Shown here: positions 8,342 through 16,264 of the stretch, one piece after another | How the letters are laid out: each line of letters starts with the position of its first letter | Position numbering within the stretch: position 1 is the first letter of the stretch | Assembly (NCBI GenBank): GCA_910579075.1 | Contig: CAJTSV010000010.1 | Location: 14,282-48,330 of the forward strand | Direction of reading: 5' to 3' | From: an uncultured Eubacterium sp. | Lineage (GTDB): Bacteria > Bacillota > Clostridia > Lachnospirales > Lachnospiraceae | DNA: 34,049 nucleotides | Notes under the pieces: generated by a model | The model's input: the letters and a program-made list of their open reading frames with translations, nothing else | What the model was told of the DNA's origin: nothing | The model's database searches: none | Translations under genes and position numbers: made by a program

Positions 8342-9415
8342 ATGACGGCCATGGAGCAGTCAGCGATGGAGCGGCTGTCCGGTGAGGAGCTGCGCCGCAA
8401 AAAGGGAATGCTGGTGCGGGATTATAACAGCTGCCAGGAACGCAGGCAGGGCCGGAAAGAACAGCTGGCAGGGCTGCTGAACCAGATGGCCAGAAGGGAA
8501 GCGTTTGCCGAAGATTTTTACCGCAAGCCGATAGAAGCCATGCTGTCGCTTTTAGCAGATGCGGGACAGGTTATCCGCCAGCTGCAGACAACGCTGCGCT
8601 CTTATGAAAGCCTGATGGAAAAAATCCAGGTGGATATTTCCGTGATTGAGCAGGAAAAAGAGCGCATTGTGGAGCTGCTTTGCGAATATGCATACGAAGT
8701 CCACCAGAATCTGGGACGCATGGACCAGAATTCGACAATCCGGATTCGGGATAAAACGGTAAAAATGTTAAAAATCACGCTGCCGGACTGGGAAGAAAAT
8801 GCACCGATGTATCTGAGGCGGATTCAGGATTTTATGGATGAAACGACGCGCAGGGGAATCGAGCTTTTGGAGCACAATGAAAATGCACAGGAATATTTTG
8901 GCGTGCGCCTGACGACAAAAAGCCTGTATGATATCACGGTGGGCATTGAGCATGTGCAGATACGGCTGTATAAAATCGAAGAACAGCGGGAGTACCCGAT
9001 TACCTGGTCGCAGGTTGCCAGAAACTCGGGCGGGGAAGGATTTCTGTCCGCATTTATTATTCTGGCGAGCCTTCTGTATTATATGCGAAGGGATGATACG
9101 GACCTGTTTGCCGGGCACAATGAGGGAAAAGTGCTGCTGATGGATAATCCGTTTGCACAGACCAATGCGGCGCATCTGTTAAAGCCGCTGATGGATATGG
9201 CGGAAAAGACAAATACACAGCTGATATGCCTGTCCGGGCTGGGCGGCGAGTCGATTTACAGCCGGTTTGACAATATTTATGTGCTGAATTTAATCGCAGC
9301 AGGCCTGAGCAGCGGAATGCAGTACTTAAAGGCAGAGCATATGCGCGGCAGCGAAGCAGAAACAATGCTCGTTTCCCAGATAGAAGTGCTTGGCCAGCAG
9401 GAGCTGGTATTTTAA
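8342..9415 (+). CDS. jetC: Wadjet SMC subunit JetC, C-terminal part (frame broken)
   Basis: This ORF is the remainder of JetC: the end of the coiled coil, then the C-terminal head lobe with ITWSQVARNSGGEGFLSAF (ABC signature, SGGEG at about 229-233), Walker B KVLLMDNPFAQT (Asp codon at 9143), and the D-loop/switch segment LICLSGLGGES. It is in the +1 frame relative to 4834-8274 and is open from 8225. The listed ATG at 8342 has no convincing RBS, so separate translation is unlikely. Read with one extra A at 8235-8236 and one at 8302-8304, the two parts join as ...AAGKIQMRMQ ... DWQEKLQDASDYKYALEM..., a natural coiled-coil sequence, giving about 1527 residues. That repair is inference. Confidence 0.85.
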   Translation: MTAMEQSAMERLSGEELRRKKGMLVRDYNSCQERRQGRKEQLAGLLNQMARREAFAEDFYRKPIEAMLSLLADAGQVIRQLQTTLRSYESLMEKIQVDISVIEQEKERIVELLCEYAYEVHQNLGRMDQNSTIRIRDKTVKMLKITLPDWEENAPMYLRRIQDFMDETTRRGIELLEHNENAQEYFGVRLTTKSLYDITVGIEHVQIRLYKIEEQREYPITWSQVARNSGGEGFLSAFIILASLLYYMRRDDTDLFAGHNEGKVLLMDNPFAQTNAAHLLKPLMDMAEKTNTQLICLSGLGGESIYSRFDNIYVLNLIAAGLSSGMQYLKAEHMRGSEAETMLVSQIEVLGQQELVF

Positions 9416-9457
9416 GGAACTGGCAAAAAAGAAAATAATCAGGAAGGATTATGCAAG

Positions 9458-10249
9458 ATGCGAATCGTAGTAAAAGTAGGCACATCCACACTGGCCTATC
9501 CGACCGGATGCCTGAATATCCGGCATGTGGAGCTGCTTGTCAAAACACTGTGTGATTTGAAAAACGCCGGGCATGAAATCGTGCTCGTATCATCAGGGGC
9601 CATCGGCATGGGTGTCGGGCGGCTTTCGCTCAAAGTAAAGCCGCAGGATATGCCGACGAAGCAGGCGGCAGCTTCGGTCGGGCAGTGCGAGCTGATGTAC
9701 ACGTATGATAAGCTGTTTGGGGAATATAACCATATCGTCGGGCAGATACTGCTGACAGGAGCGGATTTTACGCATGCAGACCGGAAAGAAAATTTTGAAA
9801 ATACCATACGCCGCCTGCTGGAGCTTGGCGTGATTCCGATTGTGAATGAAAATGATACGATTGCGACGGATGAGATTTCGGTCGGGGATAATGACACGCT
9901 GGCCGCCATGTGCGCCTGCAGCACACAGGCTGACCTGCTTGTGCTGTTAAGCGACATCGACGGGCTGTATACCGAAGACCCGCACAAAAACCGGCATGCG
10001 CAGCTGATACCGCTGGTGGCAGAGATTACGCCTGAGATTACAAAGCTGGCTGACGGGGAAGGAAGCGGGCTTGGGACTGGCGGCATGGTGACCAAGCTGC
10101 ACGCAGCGCGCATTGCGATGGAACATGGCGTGGATATGGTGATAGCCAACGGCGCCAGGCCGCAGAAGCTTTATGATATTGTAGCAGGCAGAAGCGGCGG
10201 GACGCGGTTTCGGGGAAAGAAGGAGCATGGAAGGGAGAAGCAGTTATGA
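9458..10249 (+). CDS. proB: Glutamate 5-kinase
   Basis: ProB phosphorylates L-glutamate to gamma-glutamyl phosphate, the first step of proline synthesis in the cytosol. The 263-residue protein has the amino-acid kinase fold: VVKVGTST at the N-terminus, VSSGAIGMG (about 47-55), PIVNENDTI (about 127-135), LLSDIDGLYT (about 165-174) and the GTGGMVTKL substrate/ATP loop (about 207-215). It ends after the kinase domain and lacks the C-terminal PUA domain of the 367-residue E. coli enzyme; single-domain forms are common in Firmicutes. Its stop overlaps the proA start by ATGA, so the pair is translationally coupled. AGGAAGG lies ten bases before the start. Confidence 0.95.
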   Translation: MRIVVKVGTSTLAYPTGCLNIRHVELLVKTLCDLKNAGHEIVLVSSGAIGMGVGRLSLKVKPQDMPTKQAAASVGQCELMYTYDKLFGEYNHIVGQILLTGADFTHADRKENFENTIRRLLELGVIPIVNENDTIATDEISVGDNDTLAAMCACSTQADLLVLLSDIDGLYTEDPHKNRHAQLIPLVAEITPEITKLADGEGSGLGTGGMVTKLHAARIAMEHGVDMVIANGARPQKLYDIVAGRSGGTRFRGKKEHGREKQL

Positions 10250-11511
10250 CCACACAGGAAATTCTGATACAGGCGAATGAGGCGAAGACAGCATTAGCGC
10301 TGGCAGATACGGCGCGTAAAAACCTGGCCCTGCACAAAATGGCAGATTCGCTTGTAAAACCGGAGCATCTGGCCAGAATACTGGAAGAAAATGCGAAGGA
10401 TATGGAAGCGGCAAAAGGCACGGTTGCGGATGTCATGCTCGACCGCCTGCTGCTGACGCAGGAGCGGGTGCAGGAGATGGCAGAAGGCATCCGGGATGTG
10501 GCTGCCCTGGCAGACCCGGCCGGAACCGTGCTGTCAGAAACGGTTCATGCAAACGGCATGGTGATTCGAAAGACAGCCGTTCCGGCAGGCGTGATTGCAA
10601 TTATATATGAAAGCCGTCCGAATGTTACGAGCGATGCAGCCGCCCTGGCGGTGAAAAGCGGCAATGCCTGTGTGCTGCGCTGCGGGAAGGAAGCATGGCG
10701 CAGCTGCCATGCAGTCGCAGAAGCGATGCAGATGGGGCTGGAAGAAGCAGGAATGCCGCGCACGGCGGTCAGCCTGATTGAAGATACGACCCGTGTCAGC
10801 GCAAATGAGCTGATGACGGCAGAAGGGTTTGTAGACCTTCTGATACCAAGGGGCGGAAAAGGGCTGATTCGCTCCTGCGTGGAGCATGCGACCGTGCCAT
10901 GCATCCAGACCGGAACCGGAATCTGCCATGTGTATGCGGATAAGGCAGCAGACCTGGAAATGGCAGTGCGCATTATGGATAATGCCAAAACAAGCCGTCC
11001 GAGCGTCTGCAACGCGCAGGAGGTGTGCCTGGTGCATAAGGATATCGCGGCACGGTTTCTGCCGATGCTTAAGGAAGCGCTCTGTGACAGGCGGCTGGCA
11101 GAAGGAAAACAGCCGGTTGAGCTGCGCCTGGATGCGGCAGCGGCGGAATTTATCGAAGGGACTGCGGCAAAAGAAACGGATTTTGACACCGAATTTTTAG
11201 ACTATATACTCAGTGTGAAAGTAGCGGACAGCCTGGAAGATGCGATTGAGCATATCAACCGGCATTCAACCGGGCACAGCGAAGCCATTGTAACAGCGGA
11301 TGAAAGGGCGGCTGCACAGTTTGCGGCAGCTGTGGACAGCGCGGCAGTTTATGTGAATGCTTCCACGCGGTTTACCGACGGCGGCGTGTTCGGGCTTGGA
11401 TGCGAAATGGGCATTTCCACGCAGAAGCTGCACGCAAGGGGGCCGATGGGGCTGGCAGAACTTTGCACGTATAAATATATTATCAGCGGAAACGGCCAGA
11501 TACGCGAATAA
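10246..11511 (+). CDS. proA: Gamma-glutamyl phosphate reductase
   Basis: ProA reduces gamma-glutamyl phosphate with NADPH to glutamate-5-semialdehyde, which cyclises toward proline. The 421-residue length is normal. Visible features are VIAIIYESRPNVT (about 114-126, cofactor region), IPRGGKGLI (about 205-213), and the catalytic cysteine Cys255 in RPSVCNAQEVC. The C-terminal FTDGGVFGLGCEMGISTQKLH is the conserved ALDH-like end. It overlaps proB by four bases. proC is not in the window. After the stop there are 92 bp with no clear terminator before thyX, so read-through is possible. Confidence 0.96.
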   Translation: MTTQEILIQANEAKTALALADTARKNLALHKMADSLVKPEHLARILEENAKDMEAAKGTVADVMLDRLLLTQERVQEMAEGIRDVAALADPAGTVLSETVHANGMVIRKTAVPAGVIAIIYESRPNVTSDAAALAVKSGNACVLRCGKEAWRSCHAVAEAMQMGLEEAGMPRTAVSLIEDTTRVSANELMTAEGFVDLLIPRGGKGLIRSCVEHATVPCIQTGTGICHVYADKAADLEMAVRIMDNAKTSRPSVCNAQEVCLVHKDIAARFLPMLKEALCDRRLAEGKQPVELRLDAAAAEFIEGTAAKETDFDTEFLDYILSVKVADSLEDAIEHINRHSTGHSEAIVTADERAAAQFAAAVDSAAVYVNASTRFTDGGVFGLGCEMGISTQKLHARGPMGLAELCTYKYIISGNGQIRE

Positions 11512-11603
11512 AACAGCAGAATGCGCCGTCGAAAATCCGCCTTGCAGAGTGACAAAATATTCGGCACGCTTACCATAAATACCGGCTGGTAAAAGGAGAT
11601 AAA

Positions 11604-12308
11604 ATGGGACAGGTTACTATTTTAGGGGAAACAACAAAAAATCCGATTACCCTGATGGGAAGCCGCGCAGGCATCTGCTGGGGGTCGGATATTACTGATC
11701 ATGAGAAAAATTACAAACGCGGGCTGGACTGCATTGCAGCAGGACATGGCCGGGTTATGGAATATGTGAATGTGGAAATGGTGCTGGACGGCTATTCGGC
11801 GCGCGTTATCCGCGAATGGTACACGCACCTGGGCGGTTCCCCGACAAGGCTGCAGGCAAGCACCAGGTATATTGATTATGACCGGTTCGCCTATGTGATT
11901 CCGCCAGCCATTGCACAGCATGCGCAGGCGAAGGAGCGCTATGAAAGCATGATGCAGCAAATCAGTGAAACCTGCAGCTATCTGGAACAGTCTCTTGGGA
12001 TTGCGCGGGAAGACGCCGCAATGCTGCTGCCGCTTGGGATGCAGACCAAAATCGTGGATAAGCGCAATCTGCGCAATCTCGCAGATATGAGCCGCCAGAG
12101 AATGTGCACGCGCGCCTATCATGAATACCGGGCCATGTTTGCAGATATCTGTGCGGCGCTGGAAAACGTGTCTGAGGAATGGGCATATCTGGTAAAGCTG
12201 CTGTTTCAGCCAAAGTGTGAGACCACCGGGTACTGTACGGAGAAACGCTCCTGCGGGAGAATGCCGAAAAAGGAACAGGCAGGGGATAATTTTGAATCTG
12301 CCAGATAG
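11604..12308 (+). CDS. thyX: FAD-dependent thymidylate synthase (variant active-site motif)
   Basis: ThyX makes dTMP from dUMP using methylene-tetrahydrofolate and FAD. The 234-residue protein has the family fold elements HGRVMEYVNVEMVLDGYSAR and the C-terminal DKRNLRNLADMSRQR (FAD/dUMP region, about 152-166), YHEYR and a final LFQPKC. The hallmark RHR-x7-S motif is altered: aligned on Ser86-x-Arg88-Tyr89, the RHR positions read Leu-Gly-Gly (76-78), within the sequence YTHLGGSPTRLQASTRY. I recall this variant in other Clostridia, so it is probably a functional subgroup rather than damage. AAAAGGAG sits before ATG 11604. No thyA is visible in the window. Confidence 0.88.
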   Translation: MGQVTILGETTKNPITLMGSRAGICWGSDITDHEKNYKRGLDCIAAGHGRVMEYVNVEMVLDGYSARVIREWYTHLGGSPTRLQASTRYIDYDRFAYVIPPAIAQHAQAKERYESMMQQISETCSYLEQSLGIAREDAAMLLPLGMQTKIVDKRNLRNLADMSRQRMCTRAYHEYRAMFADICAALENVSEEWAYLVKLLFQPKCETTGYCTEKRSCGRMPKKEQAGDNFESAR

Positions 12309-12314
12309 ATAAAA

Positions 12315-12426
12315 ACAGGGGGCTGGCGCACGAAGCAAATCATATACAGGATATCATGTATCATGCTATGCGCGATTGAAACAAACGATATCCTGTATGA
12401 TTTTTCTTAGTGCCGCAGCCCCCTGT
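12315..12426. terminator. Nested inverted repeats acting as a two-way terminator
   Basis: An outer stem pairs 12315-12331 with 12410-12426 (17 bp, GC-rich, nearly perfect). Inside it, 12344-12355 pairs exactly with 12387-12398. The inner hairpin is followed on the plus strand by ATTTTTCTT, as a terminator for thyX would be. The outer stem is followed on the minus strand by five T (12311-12315), suiting the end of the GH3 gene. The two convergent genes would share this structure. The pairing is seen; the function is inferred. Confidence 0.6.
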
Positions 12427-12477
12427 TATGTAAAAAGGGAAAAAGCGTAAAGCGTAAAACGTATTCCGTAATAACGA

Positions 12478-15135
12478 TTATTTGTTTGCCTTTGCATATG
12501 CTGCATAATCAAAGTTTTTGATTTTTGTCAGCGGTTTTGCAGAGTATTTCTTCGTGCGGTCGTCTTTGATAACGCCCTTCCAGTTTAAGCCGAATGCAAA
12601 GTCATAGGAATTTCCGGCTGCATCCTTGTAGCATTTCATATCACGCGGAACGTCTTCCAGCTGTTTTTCTACTTCCTTCATAGAAACCGGCTGCTGGAAT
12701 ACGAGCAGGCCGTTCGGCTCTGTCTGTCCCAGAATGATTTCTGCAACTGCTTCGTTGTGCTGGCTGTTGTAGTTAACAAGAATTACGTCAGCCAATGGCT
12801 CCACTTCGTCCCAGATCATGCCGCGTTCCATCTGCATGGACACGATAACCGGAACATCGCCAGCTGCTTTCTTCGCATATTCCAGTGCTTCCAGAGCGCC
12901 GTAGTTCGCTGCTTTCGGAGCTGTCATGCCTTTGTAGGAACGGTTTTCCTTAGAGCCGTCTTCTAAAACCTTGCCGGAAATAGAAACCTCGCGTGCAGTA
13001 TCTGCTTTGTACTCGCCGTACTGCAGGGAAACCGGGTACCATTCGTCCGGTGTGCCTTCCGGAGCCGGTTCGCTGCTCCACGCACCTGTCATCAGGGAAT
13101 GGTAGGAGGTGCTGTATGCGTTTGTCATGCCGGCCAGGACATAATCACATGCCTTGATTTCTTCTTCGGATGCACGGGTCAGGTCTTTTTCGGTGTATGT
13201 CGCATTGCCTTCTTCATCTTTTTCGCCGGACGGGTCACCGAGCTTATCTGTTACAACATTAAAGTAGTTCTTTAAGATATCTAAATCCATGCCAGGTGTC
13301 CAGGAAGGTGTGCCTTCGCTGATGCCGCTCATCCAGGAAACGTCAAAGCCTGTATTGTATACATATGGAACGTAAACGGTTGGTTTTTCTTCCGAAGCAT
13401 CTTTTTTTGCAATGGTGCCGTCGTTTTTCAGCATAACGACAGACTGCTTCTGTGTTTCCAGGCCATATGCGTTTGAATCATCACTGAAAATGATGGAATC
13501 TGCATATTTGGAATCATTGTAAGGCTGGTCAAACATTTCCAGGTTCATCATAGTGATGATATAATTATAAGCTGCATGGCTGATAATCTCATCTGCCTTG
13601 TCCTGTCCGTTGCGTTCTACAAGCGCATCATAGCCCTTGTCCACATTCTCCATGCCGTCATAGCCGCCGAGCAGGTTTGCGCCGTTTTCCCAGCTTGTCG
13701 CAATACGGACCGGTTCTTCCAGGTCTTCTGCGCCCCAGACACCTGCAAAGGAGTATACGCCCCAGTCGGTAATCTTTAAGCTGTCATAGCCGAATTCTTC
13801 CAGCATGCCATACATATATGGATTGTAAGCGCCAGCCCATTCGCCGCCGTATGGATTGCCGTCTTTGTCAACATTGATTGCATATTCTGTCATAATACCG
13901 GACGACTTTGTTTCGCCAGGAAGGTTAAATACACCGTCGAAATAAGTAATCAGGTGTGCCTGGAGATTGTCGCCAGGGAATACTGCGTAACGTCCGCCGT
14001 TGCTGTGGTCGTCACGTCCGCCTTCGGTAGCGCCTGCACCGCCGTAATGCTTGGTAAAGCAATATACGGAATCCTTGCCCCAGCCAAGGTCTTTGCCGCT
14101 GTCGTCATAAGTAGACTGCATGGCATTTACATATGCGGTTGCGATATCCAGTGTCAGCTGCGGGTCTTCGCCGTAAGTGCCGCCTGCACGCTTCATAACC
14201 GGGGAAGCGATGTCAACCTGTGGCCCGAGCAGTGCAGTCACGCCGGCTGCACGGTACTGCTTTGCGGTTTCCTGGCCGATTTGGGCAGCCAGCTCCGGGT
14301 CCATGGTGGATGCCAGGGCAACCGTTTCAATCAGGCCGGAGATATTTGCCGGGTCGATGGAAATCATGGCCGGAATGCCGTAATAGCTGCTTTCTGCTGT
14401 TTCCTGAATGGCATTTGCCCATTTGGCATGCTTGCCGCCGCCTTCTTTGATATTACGTGTTACGCCGCCGCGTCCGCCGGCTGCCAGGTATGTATAAGAA
14501 CCGTCGTCTGCTGCCAGGGGCTCTGTCGTGAAATCACCCCAGCCGCCGTGTGCAAGGATTTCTGCCATTTCCTTGCCTTTCATCTGGCTGACAAGGTCTT
14601 TTGCGCGTTCTTCGTTCGAAGCGCGCCAGTCCTCATAAACGTCCAGCTTGCCGTTCTGGTTGAGGTCTTTAAAAGCATAGCCGTCTTCTTCGACTACATG
14701 AACACCGGAATACTGGGACAGGCCGAGTGTTTCGCCGCCTTCGTTTTCGATTTTAATCCAGTCGTCGTCGGTAACCGTTACGGTATATTTTGCATCAGCG
14801 CCCGGTTCCGGGATATAGGATTCCCGTTTTGCTTCAGCGCCGGATTTGCTGTCGGAATCTCCGCCTTCTGCGTTTTTGTAAGGGTCATTTCCCGCATTTT
14901 TATACGGGTCATTTTTGTAAGGATCGTTTCCAGCATCCTTGTAAGGGTCATTCCCTGCATTTTTGTAAGGGTCGTTTGCATCGCCTGCGGTTTTATACGG
15001 GTCGTTTGATTCGCCGCCGTTTTCTGTGCTTTCTTCGGCAGGATTATCAGCTTCTGCCGGTTTGGAGCCGCATGCTGTAAAACTGAGTGTCATAACCGAA
15101 GCCATCAGCAAAGAAATGATTTGTTTCTTTTTCAT
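12478..15135 (-). CDS. Secreted GH3-family glycoside hydrolase lipoprotein
   Basis: A glycoside hydrolase family 3 enzyme, a group of beta-glucosidases, xylosidases and related exo-enzymes that release sugars from glycan ends. The 885-residue protein begins with a signal peptide and a lipobox-like LSFTAC, so Cys22 would be lipidated and the enzyme anchored outside the cell. Residues 44-89 are six NDPYK repeats, a flexible linker. The catalytic barrel follows, with LLGPQVDIASPVMKRAGG, KHYGGAGATEGGRDDHS and LKITDWGVYS; Asp457 in ITDWG is the candidate nucleophile. The C-terminal part contains the second GH3 domain (VPVIVSMQMERGM; VILVNYNSQHNEAVAEIILG). The substrate cannot be read from sequence. 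It is divergent from the talC-tkt pentose genes, which supports a plant-glycan role. GGGAG precedes the start by about 11 bases. Confidence 0.88.
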   Translation of the reverse strand: MKKKQIISLLMASVMTLSFTACGSKPAEADNPAEESTENGGESNDPYKTAGDANDPYKNAGNDPYKDAGNDPYKNDPYKNAGNDPYKNAEGGDSDSKSGAEAKRESYIPEPGADAKYTVTVTDDDWIKIENEGGETLGLSQYSGVHVVEEDGYAFKDLNQNGKLDVYEDWRASNEERAKDLVSQMKGKEMAEILAHGGWGDFTTEPLAADDGSYTYLAAGGRGGVTRNIKEGGGKHAKWANAIQETAESSYYGIPAMISIDPANISGLIETVALASTMDPELAAQIGQETAKQYRAAGVTALLGPQVDIASPVMKRAGGTYGEDPQLTLDIATAYVNAMQSTYDDSGKDLGWGKDSVYCFTKHYGGAGATEGGRDDHSNGGRYAVFPGDNLQAHLITYFDGVFNLPGETKSSGIMTEYAINVDKDGNPYGGEWAGAYNPYMYGMLEEFGYDSLKITDWGVYSFAGVWGAEDLEEPVRIATSWENGANLLGGYDGMENVDKGYDALVERNGQDKADEIISHAAYNYIITMMNLEMFDQPYNDSKYADSIIFSDDSNAYGLETQKQSVVMLKNDGTIAKKDASEEKPTVYVPYVYNTGFDVSWMSGISEGTPSWTPGMDLDILKNYFNVVTDKLGDPSGEKDEEGNATYTEKDLTRASEEEIKACDYVLAGMTNAYSTSYHSLMTGAWSSEPAPEGTPDEWYPVSLQYGEYKADTAREVSISGKVLEDGSKENRSYKGMTAPKAANYGALEALEYAKKAAGDVPVIVSMQMERGMIWDEVEPLADVILVNYNSQHNEAVAEIILGQTEPNGLLVFQQPVSMKEVEKQLEDVPRDMKCYKDAAGNSYDFAFGLNWKGVIKDDRTKKYSAKPLTKIKNFDYAAYAKANK
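14869..15006 (-). repeat. NDPYK tandem repeats in the GH3 linker
   Basis: Six copies of NDPYK, mostly spaced by NAG or DAG, span residues 44-89 of the lipoprotein, just after the lipidated Cys22. The underlying DNA is a set of related 24-bp units with some shortened copies, typical of slippage expansion. The strand opposite is also open, which explains an antisense ORF. Confidence 0.9.
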
Positions 15136-15205
15136 AATATAATGTTCTCCCTCTTTGTTTTTCCGGAGCGCAGTTTGAAATACTTTCCAAACACGTTCTG
15201 ACAGG

Positions 15206-15264
15206 ATTATAAAATAAAATCATGTTTGTCTGGATTTTTTTGCACGAACTGCTTATTTTTTGCA
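15206..15264 (-). promoter_or_regulatory. Promoter region of the GH3 gene with TTTTTTGCA repeats
   Basis: Read on the minus strand, a perfect TATAAT (15206-15211) lies about 70 bp before the start codon; the -35 is poor, suggesting activation. On the plus strand TTTTTTGCA occurs at 15236-15244 and again at 15256-15264, 20 bp apart, with a third TTGCA at 15269, just upstream of the -35 position. A cre-like palindrome TGGAAAGTATTTCA (minus strand, 15176-15189) falls shortly after the expected start site but lacks the central CG. Regulation is inferred. Confidence 0.4.
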
Positions 15265-15444
15265 TAAATTGCATAATAATATTTCTGAAATTAACTACAT
15301 GAAACAGAAAAATGTGAATTTTATACAGTTTTTTTGATGCGGTTTTATGAAATTTTACCAAAGTTTTTTGCCGAAACCGAAAAACGGCCCCGGAAGCCTG
15401 TTTTGGGAAGCGTGCTGCCGGAATCTGGCAGATAAAAAGATAAA

Positions 15445-15463
15445 AACAGCAAAAACTGCTGTT
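15445..15463. promoter_or_regulatory. Operator-like palindrome at the talC promoter
   Basis: AACAGCA (15445-15451) and TGCTGTT (15457-15463) form a perfect 7-bp inverted repeat around AAAAC. The right arm overlaps the first two bases of the talC -35 box, a position where a bound repressor would block RNA polymerase. I cannot name the regulator. Confidence 0.45.
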
Positions 15464-15490
15464 GCCACAGCGCGTTTTTTTTGTTATAAT
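15462..15490 (+). promoter_or_regulatory. Sigma-A promoter for talC-tktN-tktC
   Basis: TTGCCA (15462-15467, five of six consensus bases), a 17-bp spacer and TATAAT (15485-15490). Transcription would start near 15497, leaving a leader of about 90 nt before talC. This is the best-matching promoter in the window. Confidence 0.75.
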
Positions 15491-15587
15491 TTAACAATCA
15501 TTACAAAAAAGAAAAGGGATTACCGTTATATTTGACAAATGAAAGTGCATGCGGTTTTTCCGCCCATTATGAAAGGAGAACAAAATC

Positions 15588-16229
15588 ATGAAATTTTTCG
15601 TGGATACAGCGATTGTGGAGGAAATTAAGAAAGCGAACGACATGGGTGTTATCTGCGGCGTTACGACCAATCCTTCTCTGATTGCGAAATCCGGCAGGGA
15701 TTTTGCAGAAGTTATCAAAGAGATTACTGATATTGTTGACGGCCCTATCAGCGGCGAAGTAAAGGCGACGACACAGGATGCGGAAGGCATGGTTGCAGAA
15801 GGACGTGAAATTGCAAAAATCCATCCGAACATGGTTGTAAAAATCCCGATGACCGTAGAAGGATTAAAGGCTGTAAAGCAGCTTTCTGCGGAAGGAATCA
15901 AGACAAATGTAACACTGATTTTCAATGCGAACCAGGCACTGCTTGCTGCAAGGGCCGGCGCAACCTATGTATCGCCGTTCCTGGGCCGCCTGGATGATAT
16001 TTCCGTGCCGGGTGTTGACCTTATCGAAACGATTGCAGAAATTTTTGATATCCACGGTATTGAAACCGAAATTATTGCTGCGTCTATCCGCAATCCAATC
16101 CATATTATTGACTGTGCGAAGGCAGGCGCTGATATTGCGACCGTTCCTTACGGCGTTATCGAAGCAATGACAAAGCATCCGCTGACAGACGCAGGCATTG
16201 AAAAATTTATCCAGGACAGCACAAAATAA
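15588..16229 (+). CDS. Transaldolase / fructose-6-phosphate aldolase family protein (TalC-like)
   Basis: A single-domain aldolase barrel of the small transaldolase family, 213 residues as expected for this subfamily. It begins MKFFVDTA and has [13 protein letters not shown] (about 24-36), MVVKIPMT with the Schiff-base Lys85, [20 protein letters not shown] (about 105-124) and SPFLGRLDD. Members act as transaldolase (moving a dihydroxyacetone unit between sugar phosphates) or as fructose-6-phosphate aldolase; the sequence alone does not settle which. Being first in an operon with both transketolase halves favours transaldolase in the non-oxidative pentose phosphate pathway. AAAGGAG lies nine bases before the start. 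tktN follows after 35 bp. Confidence 0.92.
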   Translation: MKFFVDTAIVEEIKKANDMGVICGVTTNPSLIAKSGRDFAEVIKEITDIVDGPISGEVKATTQDAEGMVAEGREIAKIHPNMVVKIPMTVEGLKAVKQLSAEGIKTNVTLIFNANQALLAARAGATYVSPFLGRLDDISVPGVDLIETIAEIFDIHGIETEIIAASIRNPIHIIDCAKAGADIATVPYGVIEAMTKHPLTDAGIEKFIQDSTK

Positions 16230-16264
16230 CATAGACAGGGCATACATTTGGAAAGGACAGGATT

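Noticed and set aside
13954..15009. Plus-strand ORF (351 codons) inside the GH3 gene
   Set aside because: Cys/Val/Phe-rich antisense reading of a clear GH3 protein, including its repeat; no domain or RBS.
15540..15553. cre site in the talC leader
   Set aside because: TGAAAGTGCATGCG misses three consensus positions, including the central C.
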